DNA of 64,000 nt. Origin: Pyropia yezoensis (Eukaryota; Rhodophyta; Bangiophyceae; Bangiales; Bangiaceae). The notes under the pieces were generated by a model that saw nothing but the letters and a program-made list of their open reading frames with translations, was not told where the DNA came from and made no database searches. Below, piece by piece: positions 45,568 through 55,935 of this stretch. The stretch is from NCBI GenBank assembly GCA_009829735.1, contig CM020618.1:35254894-35318893 (forward strand). The letters run 5' to 3'. A program made the position numbers and the translations under genes. Position 1 is the stretch's first letter, and each line of letters begins with the position of its first letter.

Positions 45568-48500
45568 AATCGAAAAGGAGTTACCGTCGGTCGAGTAAAT
45601 GAATTCAAACTGCTTGCAATAGTCTTGGGGTCCCAGTGTTGCAACAGGCTCGCGACCAACCGGTTTGTTGCCGAATCGACCACATTTGCGTCATACTGGA
45701 TTGGTTTGGGGGGCAATCTTCTACCACGTGTACATATTCGGATGGGGTTTGCTGTTGAAGGGCGTGCTCTTAGCGCTTTCTTGTTAGTTCAATGTTATGG
45801 GTGAGCCCCCCTCCCCCCTCCCCGATCCTTCTTCCCCACTGGCCCTTGTCCTGTTCGCTTTCACATTCTTTCCCCCCACCGCGCCACAAAGCAGCCGCAG
45901 CAGGACTGGCGCTGCGTGACGGTCCGTGGCTCACGCGCACGCTGCAGTTTGTGCCATTCCTGCTGTCGCTGACGACGCAGACTTCCTCGCCGCCGCCCTG
46001 GCCGCCGACACTTCCCACTCTGATGGTTGCACGTGCCAAGTACGGTGGTGGGTCGGTGCGACGCTAAAGAACATTAGTGCCGAGACTGCTACGACCTTTG
46101 GCTCTGTCGCCTTGGCCACCCCGCTGAGGGTTGCAGCCTACCCGCCGTCGCCTTCAGCACCGTACTGAGCGGCAAAAGGCCAATAACGAGAGTTCAAGGA
46201 GCGAGCAGGTTTACGGCGAAGTATCTGGGTGACGTCGTGAGGGGCGCGCTCCACAGCGTCACGGCAGCGAGGTCAGGCCATGTCGAGCAAAAGTCATATG
46301 ATAAAATAATCGATATAAAATTTATTTTTCTATTGGTTAATCTATCTGGGATGAAAAATCCTTTTTTTTTCTATCCATGATGGACAGTCGACTTGATCCG
46401 GTACTAGAATCTGTGCGACAATTCACAGACTTCAGAATTGCATGCTCTTTCGGCTGGTTCTGAACTGTATCGGCGTGCACTTGTTGTCTTCGAGTATTTT
46501 TGGTCGAAGTGCTTCACGCCCGCGGCGGACACCAGGCACCGTCGGGCATGTGGTGTGCATGCTAAGGGTAGTAGACACCGAAATGACTTGAGGAGGGGGG
46601 GAAGGGGGTGCCCGCCACCGTGGCCTCGCACTACCGAGACAGGAGCGGGCTGTGGCAGCTCCGGCAGCCACCACCCAAGCTGTCTAAAAACACAAGCTGT
46701 CCCCGTTTGCTAGTCCTCTCACTTCTCAACAAACGCGAGTCTCGCGTCTTACAGGACTGATGCGGCTCGGAACCGTCATGCCAGAAAGCGAACAGCGCAT
46801 GATGCAGAGCGAATACCACCGTAAGTGTCCCAAATTGTTAGGTCATAAAGATGCACCACAGTTTCGCCGAGGGCAAGAATCTACTAAATCTATATCGCCC
46901 AGATCAGTCGTTGCAGTGCCCGACAACAGATCCCGCATAGCGACTGAACGCCCCAGTCTCCGAAGGGCACCCCATTTCCGACCATGAATGCAGTGTAAAC
47001 CGCTGTCGACGCAAAGAAAAACAAGAAAACACTGCCCACGCAACCACCACACCTGCAGCCAACCAGGGCGCGTAATCAAATCTAAATGATCGTTTCTATG
47101 CATCAAGACATGCAGACAGCCTGGTCGAGGTCACATCGCAGACAGATTTTTCCCGAGATTGTCACCGTGAGTTCTGCGTGCACGCCTTCCGATACTGCGT
47201 GTCGCAGACTTGCAAAATAATCCCGAGCAGATCCACTCATCAGTTTCCAAGACTCTTCTTGTTCATATTCCCTGAACGGTTCTTCAGAACGACTCCGAGA
47301 ATCTGCGCCTGCCATTCTTGTCAACATTTTTTTCGTGACTCTCGAACAGTTCGCAGAACGGTTTAACCATTCTTGTTGCCATGAGTCTACTTCTGAGAAT
47401 AATTTTCTGGGATCTTCTTGAGAATGTATTGGAGGCAAGGTCACCGTTTTGTTGAATGGGTGATCTTGAGTACTCTTCCGTATCTTTGCTTATTGAACCG
47501 TTCTGCAATACTTTTATTTTAGTCCCGCACGGCACTGTGCAGGGGTTGTCAAGCGCTTTTGATGAAAGCGGGTTCGCGCGCACGTCTGGGTTATTGGCAC
47601 CAGTCAAGGAGCGTCGATCATCGGCCATGTGAGTCGCACTAAACACTGATTGCGCGAATCTGTGCAAACTCGTTGCTGCCACTTAGGGGGTCAAACCTTG
47701 TGACCGGCTGTACGCAGACAGTCGCTAGCTAAAGTATTGAAGCTACTCACACAATTTCGATTATTGCTTACTTTGGTCCGGGGGCCCGCCACGGTTCGTG
47801 TAACGCCAGCCAGTCGCACTAAACATTAATTGCGCGAAACCGTGCAAACTCGTTGCTGCCACTTAGGGGGTCAAATTTTGTGACCGGCTGTACGCAGACA
47901 GTCGCTAGCTAAAGTATTGAAGCTACTCAAACAATTTCGATTATTGCTTACTATGGTCCTGGGGCCCGCCACGGTTCGTGTAACGCCAGCCCGCGTACAG
48001 AAGGAACCTGTAACCTACCCGCGACAACAAGAACCACATGTATGACAAAAAGCGGTACTCTGGACAAAACTCTTGAATGAACCATGTTTCGTGCGATGAA
48101 GTGGTTAAAAAGTTTGCTTACACGGTCTGACTTCGGACTTCAGCCGAAAAGTGCCTGAGCTTATTTGTTCCTTCTTGAGGAAGAGCGCCGTGCGGTTGAG
48201 GTCGTGATGGTGTAGAAATAAAAATGTAAATAGCACAGCCGTTTTTGTGAGTTCAGCTCGACTTCGTAACTGTCCAGTGTTTTGGCCTCTCATGGGTCCC
48301 TTCAACACCTTTTCAGACCCGATGTCGGCGAATTGGGCGGAGTTCGCGGAGGCTACCCGATCGTCGGATAGATCCAGTGCGTTTGAGCTGCTCTCCCTGT
48401 TTCCAACTTTGACATCGAACATGGCTGCAACGCGGCCTCGATTCACGCACACCCGTCCGACCCTCCTGACTGAGTCGGTGGGTTCAACCAGTTCCCCCGA

Positions 48501-49722
48501 GGCACGAAGGTAGTTGAGCGAGTAGATTCGAGGAACCACGCAATATAGGATCTTCCCGTATACTACCCAGAGTGTTCCAGTAACTACTGCAATGCATGCA
48601 CTTTGGCCCAAACCTCGCAGCTGAACGGGCTTTGTCAGACACTCTCTTCTTTCTTCATGGGCAGTGGAACTGAATGATCTGGACGAAACACAAAATCAAT
48701 TGTGCTCCATCAGAATGTGACAGTTCCAATACAAAATCTTTTGTGTTCCGTTACAATTCAGCTCTTTCTTTGAAAACTTTCTATACATGCGCCTCTTGCA
48801 CTTCACCTCCTGTACCATACGAGCGGTGCAACCCCTTGAAAAGGCACAGCAGGTGCCTATGAGTGTCTTTTGCGCGTTTTTCAATGACGCCACTTCGATC
48901 CCGGAGTCCAGGAGCTCATGGCCCCGGCATGTGTGCGCAAATGTGTCCGATTCTGCAAGCCTGATCGCTCGGAAAGTTCTCTTCTACGAGCGTCACGCCA
49001 ACATGGGGTACCGAAAGGACTCAGAACGCGACCCCCTGAGTTGTTCTATCCATTTGAGAACGCTTGCAGCTTGCGTGGCAGTGAAGCGACGGCCTGTCAA
49101 AAGAGGGTCGTTCTCAGGTCCCTGGCAGATTAGAGTTCACCTTTGGGCAGTTCCCGGCGCATCAGCGCATGCCCGTTGCCGGGGGCTTCATTTTGGCTCC
49201 CAGAACGTATCCGGCTGCATTTTTTGCGTTTAGTGTTTCTTCACCCAAGAATTCGCGTCGCTGACAGGACGTTTGTTGATGACGATGGCCAAGATCATCA
49301 GCTCCGTCCCAGTTGGATGATTGCGCGCTTCATTACGCCACCGCCTTCAGAGCGAACGCTTCAGATCTCGAGCCCTCAAAATAAAGAGCGACAGGATATC
49401 AACTGGCACTATGTGTGGCGGCTTACTATAGAACTCTCATTCTACTTGAGGTCGGTCGAACGGAGATACAGGCGTCTGAAGGTTGCGTCTTGAATAGTAC
49501 TCCATGGGCAAAGTAGCCGCCTACAGCAGTTGTCCGCGCACTCGTTGGACTATTTGCCTTCTGGAAGGCCTCCCGATTGGCTCGGAGGTGCGAAACAGGT
49601 GCGAATCGAGCCAGTTCCGAAAAGGTAGCCCGCCTAGTTTCTAAAGTATTTGACATTCTCCGACCGTCCATTGGAGGATTTATTACATTCTCAGAGAGAT
49701 AAAGAGGCGTACAACACAGAGA
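45568..49722. other. Less GC-rich intergenic tract
   Basis: From about 46170 the composition falls towards roughly half G+C, with A/T-rich words such as aaaataatcgatataaaatttattttt at 46303-46331 in pieces. No gene supported. A frame at 45926-46168 with AIPAVADDADFLAAALAADTS could be an exon, but has no family. Holds the 180-bp tandem duplication at 47632-47991. Confidence 0.45.
47632..47991. repeat. Two-copy 180-bp tandem duplication
   Basis: Units 47632-47811 and 47812-47991 both begin agtcgcactaaaca and end gtaacgccagc, with only a handful of substitutions. Neither carries an ORF. Within each unit, words such as cgctagctaaag are conserved. Confidence 0.9.
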
Positions 49723-50359
49723 TAGGCTTGTGCTGCACGCCCAGGGCGGGCACTAAGCTGCACGCCCGGGCGGGATTAGGCGTGTTTTAGGGCTTGTCAC
49801 GCCTGCACGCCTGGGGCGTGCACTAGGGCGGGATCGTACTTTCAATAGACTTGCATACGTTCTGACACCTCGCATCGCGCAATGATGCCCTAATTGAATG
49901 GTCGTCAAAAAGCAAGGCAGAGAGGCCATCCAGTTCTGTAGACCGAGCGGGAGCAATGCTACGTGCATCCAGTCTGGGATTGCCTGTGCCCAGCTCACGC
50001 TCATGCCGTGGTTGCCGTCAGGCCTTCGAGGCAGTCGCGCCGGACGTGGCTGTCTGCTTTCTCGCTTTCATAGCGCAGTGGGGGCCAGAGCAGGCATGGG
50101 TGCTCCACGGGCGCCGCCACGAGTGCCTGCAGCCAGTGCGCCCGATTCTGACAGAAAGAGTCCGACGCGACCCAAGCAACCACCTAAAGCAACCGTCTAC
50201 GGTGGCAGAGCTTGTTCATAATTTGCACTCGTCTGGTAAAATTGCGTTAAGTTCTTGGGGCACGCAGGGCGGGATGAACTTTTGAGGGGGTGCGTAAGGC
50301 GTGCTTAGGGCGTGTCACACCTGCACGCCTCTGAAAAAGGGGCGTGCAGCACAAGCCTA
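49723..50359. mobile_element. Non-autonomous hAT-like element, 637 bp
   Basis: Perfect 20-bp terminal inverted repeats: taggcttgtgctgcacgccc at 49723-49742 and its reverse complement at 50340-50359. Flanking 8-mers cacagaga (49715-49722) and cacagaaa (50360-50367) match at 7 of 8, consistent with the 8-bp target duplication of hAT transposons; TIRs opening TAGG also fit. Subterminal copies of gcacgcc and gggcgtg words lie at 49750-49830 and 50298-50340 in both orientations. No transposase is encoded; a frame at 49956-50285 with AVAPDVAVCFLAFIAQWGPEQAW might be a captured or decayed coding piece. Confidence 0.72.
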
Positions 50360-50367
50360 CACAGAAA

Positions 50368-51063
50368 CAAGCGGAGAAGGTCAAGGGAGAAAACGAAGAG
50401 TACGAGAAGAGAGAGCTCGACGAGCTGCATCGACTACTATTGAGGGTGGGTCATATGATGGTCATCTTGAACTTTCAAAATCCCCCCACTCATACTTCAA
50501 CGTGCTCCTTGCCTGTTGCTATAGTTCAAATAAAAGAGTACGACGTCGGCTATTTGTTTTCGTATCGAGAGAGAACAAGGAGCTGTCTGCGCGTGGTCAG
50601 GGCATTGTTGTGTGCTTTTCGTGCAATATCCCGGAGAAAGGCGCCCATGACGGGTAAAGACGTTCACTGTCAGAACCCCCGTTTCCGCGTGATCTGGGTG
50701 CATGCATATGCGCTAGTCGCACGCTTGGAGACCCCTCGCCGCCTTCTGACGGTCTCATCACCCCATCTACCTACGTCGGTCCGCAGCCTCACCTGGCGCC
50801 GACCACCGTCAACCCGGTTGTGCCTCCCCCCCCATTCCTCCACCAAACCTCTCCCTCCTGGGTGCCGCTGTGTTGCTCCCCCCCTCTCCATCAAGGATCC
50901 ACCGACGGCCGGGGCGGTCCCCGCGCCCGCACCATGCCCTTGGTCGCGGCTGTGTCGCGCCCCTCCCCCTCCACCCAAGCTCCGCCTGCTGGGCGCTGCT
51001 GTACTGCCCCATCCCCTCCCCGCTGTCCATCTGCCCGCTGTGGCGGAGGTCCCCGCCCCCCAC
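50368..51063. other. Intergenic left of the copia element, with degenerate repeat
   Basis: 50368-50750 is non-coding as far as I can see. Bases 50865-51060 contain about three diverged units beginning ctgggtgccgctgtgttgc, cttggtcgcggctgtgtcgc and ctgggcgctgctgtactgc, each followed by C-rich sequence. The copia element inserted at the end of this array. Confidence 0.45.
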
Positions 51064-51068
51064 ACCAG
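51064..51068. repeat. Target-site duplication of the copia element, left
   Basis: accag, identical to 55931-55935 on the other side of the element. Confidence 0.93.
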
Positions 51069-51288
51069 TGTTGCATGGAACGTTGTCTTTGTGGCACTGG
51101 CCCCCTCGGCCCTACGCCGTCGCCCCTATGTAGGCGCCAGCGCACCGTAATCCTGACCCGATCGTACACAATGATCGGGGCAGACGGACCTACCGGTCCT
51201 CGGCGGACACGCTGTCACACCGCTAAATCTCCCCACGCATAAGTCCGCATTGCGGGGCAAGCCCGGCCGTAAGACCTGGGCTCCAACA
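51069..51288 (-). repeat. 3' LTR of the copia element
   Basis: 220 bp from tgttgcatgg to gctccaaca (plus strand), with only two differences from 55711-55930. Directly inside it, minus strand CGTGGGGGAG (51289-51298) is the probable polypurine tract. Confidence 0.95.
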
Positions 51289-51351
51289 CTCCCCCACGGA
51301 CGGGCTGCACCCGCTACTCGCGGGCACACCCACCTACAGAGGTATGACGAC

Positions 51352-54300
51352 TCACTCGCCCACCTCCACAACCCCCAACATCAACCGAAACGCCTTGAAG
51401 GGCGGCCCCGGCAGTGCCTTGGTGAAGCCGTCCGCCGGCATCTCCCCCGTCGGCACATACACCAAAAGGACCTCCCCGTTCGCCACCGCGCTCCTCACGT
51501 GGTGCTAGCGCACGTCGACGTGCTTAGTGTTTGAGGACGACGAGGGTTGGCCAGCCATGGTGATGCACGCCTGGTTGTCCTCGCCGAACACCACAGGGCC
51601 GCTGTCCTCCCCCACCGTGTCCACCACCTTGCGGAGCCACAGGCTCTCCTTAACCGCGTCGGAAGCAGCGACGTACTCTGCCTCCGCAGTTGAGTTAAGG
51701 ACGATGTTTTGCAGCCGGCTTCGCCAGGAGATGGCGCCGCCGTGCAGGGTGAAGAGGAAGCCCGTCGTACACTTGCGGGTCTCCGTATCCCCCGCGAAGT
51801 CCGCGTCTACCCAGCCGGCCAGCTCGCACGGCTGCCCGTAGACCAATCCCATGGTGCGGGTACCCTTCAGGTATCTGACCATCGCCTTGGCAGCCACCAT
51901 GTCCCCCTCTGTAGGGGCGGACACCCGGCGGACAAGCTTGCCCACCGCAAAGGCGATATACGGCCTGGTCTGGTTTGCCAGGAAGAGCAGGGAGCCGACC
52001 AGCTCCGCGTACCGGTTGCCCTGACCCAGCGCCTCCCCCCCACACAGGACGGTTCTCGGCGCCATGGGCGTCACGTTGGGCTTGCAGTCAGCCAGCCCAA
52101 AGTCGTGGATAACGCCGTCAGTGTGACGGGGATTGGAAAGGCTCACGAACCCGTCCCTCCAGCGTACCTTCATTCCAAGGTAGTCGCTCACCACCCCCAG
52201 GTCCTGGACCTCGAGGTGCTTTGAGATGCGCGCCTTGACGCCGAGGACCACCTCGAGGATGGGCCCCACGAAGAGGATGTCGTCCACGTGTATCTCCACA
52301 ATCACCAGCGTATCGCCGATACCAAACGTGAAGACGCACGCGTCGGCGTCCGTCTGCTTGCCCCCCTCGTCTAGGATGACCTTCTTGAGGAAGATCCCCC
52401 AAAGTCGCCCAGCCTGTTTGACGCCATACATTGCCTTCAGCAGCAACCCTATCTCACCGGCGTCTGTAAACCCGTCGGGTATGACGATGTAGACATCCAC
52501 GTCCATTGGCGCGTTAAGGTACGCCGTCCTGATGTCTACGTGATGGACCTGCCACCCCCTTGCCGCCGCCACCGCCAGGATGACGCGCGTTGTAGCCGCC
52601 CCCGGGACCGGTGACCACGTCTCTTTGTAGTCCAGCCCGGGGCGTTGCCGGCATCCGCACCCGACCAATCGAGCCTTGTACCGGTCGAGCTCCCCCGACG
52701 CCTTGAACTTGTACTCGAAGATGACCTTTGTCTTCAGGGCCTTGCCACCGCGCGGCAAGTTCTTGCGGCGCCACACGCGGCTCTTCCGCATGGACTCCTC
52801 TTCGACATGAAGGGCCTCCTTCCATTGGGGCCAGTCGGGCGTCCCCTTGGCCTCGTCCACGTCCTTGGGCGGAGGAGGAAGTTGCGTCACGGTAGGCCCG
52901 CTTCCCCCGCCCCCAGAGTTACGGTCCGCAGCGGCGCTGGCCGCTTGCCCGCCTTCTCGTCCGTAGGCCTCGGGGGGAAGACGGTTGCGCACGGGGTAGC
53001 GCCGCACCCCCTCCTCCTCTGTCTCCGACTCATCGTCGGGGAGCGGCACCTGCGCGGCCAAACGCTGCGCAGCCGCAATCGCAACTTGAACGGACGAGCG
53101 AGCATGCACTCCCACCCCGGAACCCCCCGATGAGGAAGGCGTGGGCCTAGGGGTGTCTCCTGGGGATCCCACGGGAGCGTGGTCTGCCTTATCGTCCAGC
53201 TCGTGGCTATCGCAACCGCCGGCACCAACGCCCGCCCACCGGACCCGCTTACCGGCAACGTCCTTGGCAGTCTCGTCCACCATAACTTCTCTCCGCCCAA
53301 CCACTTTCTTGGTCGCCGGGTTGTAGATGCGGTAGCCCCTCCCTTCGGGGGTGTACCCTACCATGATGCCCGTGCTGGACTTGGGGTACATTCCTTTCTG
53401 CTGCTCCGGAGGGAGAAGTGCGTATGCCTTGCTCCCCCACACGCGCAGCCCCGACACGTCTGGACGCTTGCCCGTGAGAGCCTCCCACTGGGTCTTGTCT
53501 TTGCCGGCGCGGGGGATCCGGTTGGCCACGTACACGGCAGCCACCAACGCCTCCGCCGACATCTCCTGGCCCGCCCCAGCATCTGACAGGCCAGCCCGGA
53601 CCATCTCTTTGAGGGTGCGGTTGTCACGTTCCGCCTTCCCGTTGCTCTGGTGGGAGTAGGGCAGCGTCTCCTCGTGGTTGATGCCTTTGGAAGCATACCA
53701 CTCCTTCAGCTTGCGAGTCTTGTACTCGCCCGCCCCGTCCGAGCGGATGCGCTGCACCTTCCGCCCTGCCAGCTGCTCCAGCACCGCAATCTTTTCCTTC
53801 AGCACTGCCCCAGCCTGGCTCTTGTTCTTGATGGGGATGGCCATCCACAGGTCCGTCTTTTCATCGATGAGCGTGATGAAGTGCCTCGCCTCTCCTAGGG
53901 AGGGCTCAAGGGGCCCACACATGTCCGTGTGGATCACCCCCAGCACATCCGCCTTCGTAGTGGAGGGAAGATAGGGGGCCTTCACCATCTTGCTTTTGGC
54001 GCATGGGGCGCACACTGCACCCGCCTCGCCATCCGGCTGCACCTCCAAAAGGGGCATGCCGCCCACCACCTTGGCCGCCTTGGCCAGCGTGCTCAGTGCT
54101 CGATGGAACGTGCGTCGGTGCCACAGCGCCGGCGCCCCCTTGACAGTCGTCGAGGCGATTTTGGCCTTACCCGCGGCCGATGAAGCACCGAGCATGTACT
54201 GGCCGCGCTCGTCCATGTGCCCCACCGCCCCCGCGGACTTAAGGATGCCGCTCTTGACAACTTCCTCGGCGTCCTTAAAGAGGTATACCTTACCGCCGAC

Positions 54301-54816
54301 AAAGACGGATCCGCCGCCCTTCTTGTCCACAGTACCGACCGACAGAAGGTTCTCCTCCAGGTCCGGCACACGGAGGGTGTCGTCCAGAGTCAACGGCCGC
54401 ACCTCCCAATGGCCCTTGGCCATCAACGTCGCCCTCCCCTGTCCCACCACAGGGGCTGTGTCGCCCGAGGCGAGGGTGATCTCCCCCACCGCCCCTGGCT
54501 CTGTGACGACAAACGTCCCTTCGCCCCCCTTACCCGGGGTCATGTGGTGCGTCGCACCCGAGTCGACCAGCCACTTGGTAGGTTCTCCCCCACCGCGCTT
54601 GGTAGAGCCTGCCCGGGCAGCGAAGCCCATCGCCTCGGCCCCCGACGCCCCACCTCTCTGCTCGCCCTTGGCTTGGCCCCTGATCTCATCCGCCTTACGG
54701 ATGCGGCACTCGCGGATGTAGTGCCCCCCTTTCTTGCAGTAGTAGCACTTGACCGGCTTCTTGCCCGGATTTTTGGGCGTCTTAGACAAGGGTGTCTTGG
54801 GGTTGGCGGTGCCCGA
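51352..54816 (-). CDS. pol: Copia pol region (knuckle-PR-IN-RT-RNaseH), with a TAG in RNase H
   Basis: Same frame as gag after its TAA. Numbering from codon 54789: zinc knuckle CYYCKKGGHYIREC (15-28), protease WLVDSGATHHM (73-83), integrase with a C-x2-C pair and catalytic D289 (HTDMCGP), D351 (RSDGAGEY) and E387 (NGKAERDN), reverse transcriptase with WSPVPGAATTR, VDIRTAYLNAP and VEIHVDDILF (834-837, HVDD in place of the usual YVDD), and RNase H with DADFAGD, STAEAEYVA and TKHVDVR. There TAG (51505-51507) replaces the residue that is normally Tyr, but the frame goes on with HHVRSAVANGEVLLVYVPTG to TGA at 51352. Pol copies the RNA and integrates the cDNA. The stop removes the last ~50 residues of RNase H. 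Confidence 0.92.
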
Positions 54817-55491
54817 TTACGCACCACCGGAGGATGTAGGAGCGGCGCTCTCCGCCAACTGCATCTTCTTCTCCGTATTCATGAGCTTGGCCGTCGTAGG
54901 CGTCAGCCGCAACGGCGGCGGCGCGTTCTCCAGGACCGTGACAATCATGTTGTAGCCGTCCGGCAACCCGTCCAAGATCTTCAGCACCATGGAGTGCTTG
55001 TCCACGACCATGCCCGCCATCGCCAAGGCGGTGCGTAGATCTTTGGCCCTCCCGATGTACTTGATGAACGTCTCCCCGGGGATCATCGTCAGGGCGCCCA
55101 GCTCCTTCTCGAGCCCCGCTCGACGGGAGGTAGTATCGTCCTCGAAGACCTCCCTCAAGGCCGCCCAGGCCTCCGCCGAGGAGGCACACCCACTCACAAG
55201 GTGGAGCAAGTGTTTCTTGACAGCCAACTGGACGTCCGCGAGAGCACATTGGTTGTGCCTGTCCCACGTGGTCGCTTTCTTCTTTGCCTCCAGGACGTCT
55301 GCCGCCGTGATGGCCATCACACCCGCCGCCGCCGCCCGCTCCGCGGGCACATCGGGCCGCGGTTCCAACACCGTGTACCAGATGCCTCGGCTCATCAGGT
55401 GCGCCTTGCAATAGACCGCCCAGGTCCGGTAGTCATCGTCGAGGCGGTCAAACTTGAGCGACCCACCCTTGGTGGTCGCATCACCTTCCAT
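54817..55491 (-). CDS. gag: Copia gag N-terminal part, ending at in-frame TAA
   Basis: 224 aa from ATG 55491. It shows the copia gag pattern: LKFDRLDDDYRTWAVYCKAHLMSRGIW near the start, AWAALREVFEDDTTSRRAGLEKELGALTMIPGETFIKYIGRAKDLRTAL (UBN2/gag domain) and ILDGLPDGYNMIVTVLEN. TAA at 54817-54819 falls in the linker (SSGGA-stop-SGTANPKTP). The zinc knuckle lies 40 codons later in the same frame. In intact copia elements gag and pol form one frame, so the stop is either a mutation or a leaky terminator that sets the gag:pol ratio. Confidence 0.88.
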   Translation of the reverse strand: MEGDATTKGGSLKFDRLDDDYRTWAVYCKAHLMSRGIWYTVLEPRPDVPAERAAAAGVMAITAADVLEAKKKATTWDRHNQCALADVQLAVKKHLLHLVSGCASSAEAWAALREVFEDDTTSRRAGLEKELGALTMIPGETFIKYIGRAKDLRTALAMAGMVVDKHSMVLKILDGLPDGYNMIVTVLENAPPPLRLTPTTAKLMNTEKKMQLAESAAPTSSGGA

Positions 55492-55686
55492 CCCCACAGC
55501 CGCCTTGCCTCCCGGCAGGTGGCGACGAAGAAGGGGAGACAGAGATCTCGCGGACTGCCGCCAGGCAGCACGCTCCAAGTTCACCCGTCCAACCCGGAGG
55601 CCGCTCCCTGCCCGGGTGAACGCTCCTACGGAGTCCCGCGCGTGTCAGCACGCGGCGACGGAAAAGCGGACAAGTGACTTTTTACC

Positions 55687-55710
55687 AGCGCAAGCGCTGG
55701 GCCCATAACC
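55687..55710 (-). other. Primer-binding site matching the anticodon half of initiator tRNA-Met
   Basis: Directly inside the 5' LTR the plus strand reads agcgcaagcgctgggcccataacc. The last 15 bases (gctgggcccataacc) equal the anticodon stem-loop of eukaryotic initiator tRNA-Met, and the preceding agcg-caagcg resembles its D-arm. The element RNA is therefore complementary to an internal tRNA region rather than the 3' CCA end. This is the arrangement known from Drosophila copia, which uses a 5' half-tRNA primer. Confidence 0.85.
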
Positions 55711-55930
55711 TGTTGCATGGAACGTTGTCTTCGTGGCACTGGCCCCCTCGGCCCTACGCCGTCGCCCCTATGTAGGCGCCAGCGCACCGTAATCCTGACC
55801 CGATCGTACACAATGATCGGGGCAGACGGACCTACCGGTCCACGGCGGACACGCTGTCACACCGCTAAATCTCCCCACGCATAAGTCCGCATTGCGGGGC
55901 AAGCCCGGCCGTAAGACCTGGGCTCCAACA
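55711..55930 (-). repeat. 5' LTR of the copia element
   Basis: 220 bp from tgttgcatgg to gctccaaca (plus strand); partner of 51069-51288. Followed by TSD accag at 55931-55935. Confidence 0.95.
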
Positions 55931-55935
55931 ACCAG
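55931..55935. repeat. Target-site duplication of the copia element, right
   Basis: accag, identical to 51064-51068. Confidence 0.93.

Larger units (their letters stand above)
51069..55930 (-). mobile_element. Complete Ty1/copia LTR retrotransposon
   Basis: A 4862-bp element with 220-bp LTRs (TG...CA) and a 5-bp target duplication ACCAG. It reads on the minus strand: 5' LTR 55711-55930, primer-binding site, gag, protease, integrase, reverse transcriptase, RNase H, 3' LTR 51069-51288. Integrase before RT defines Ty1/copia. The LTRs differ at 2 of 220 positions, so insertion is recent. Two in-frame stops (TAA 54817-54819 before the zinc knuckle, TAG 51505-51507 inside RNase H) interrupt what would be a single gag-pol frame, so this copy is probably non-autonomous unless the stops are suppressed. 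Confidence 0.95.
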
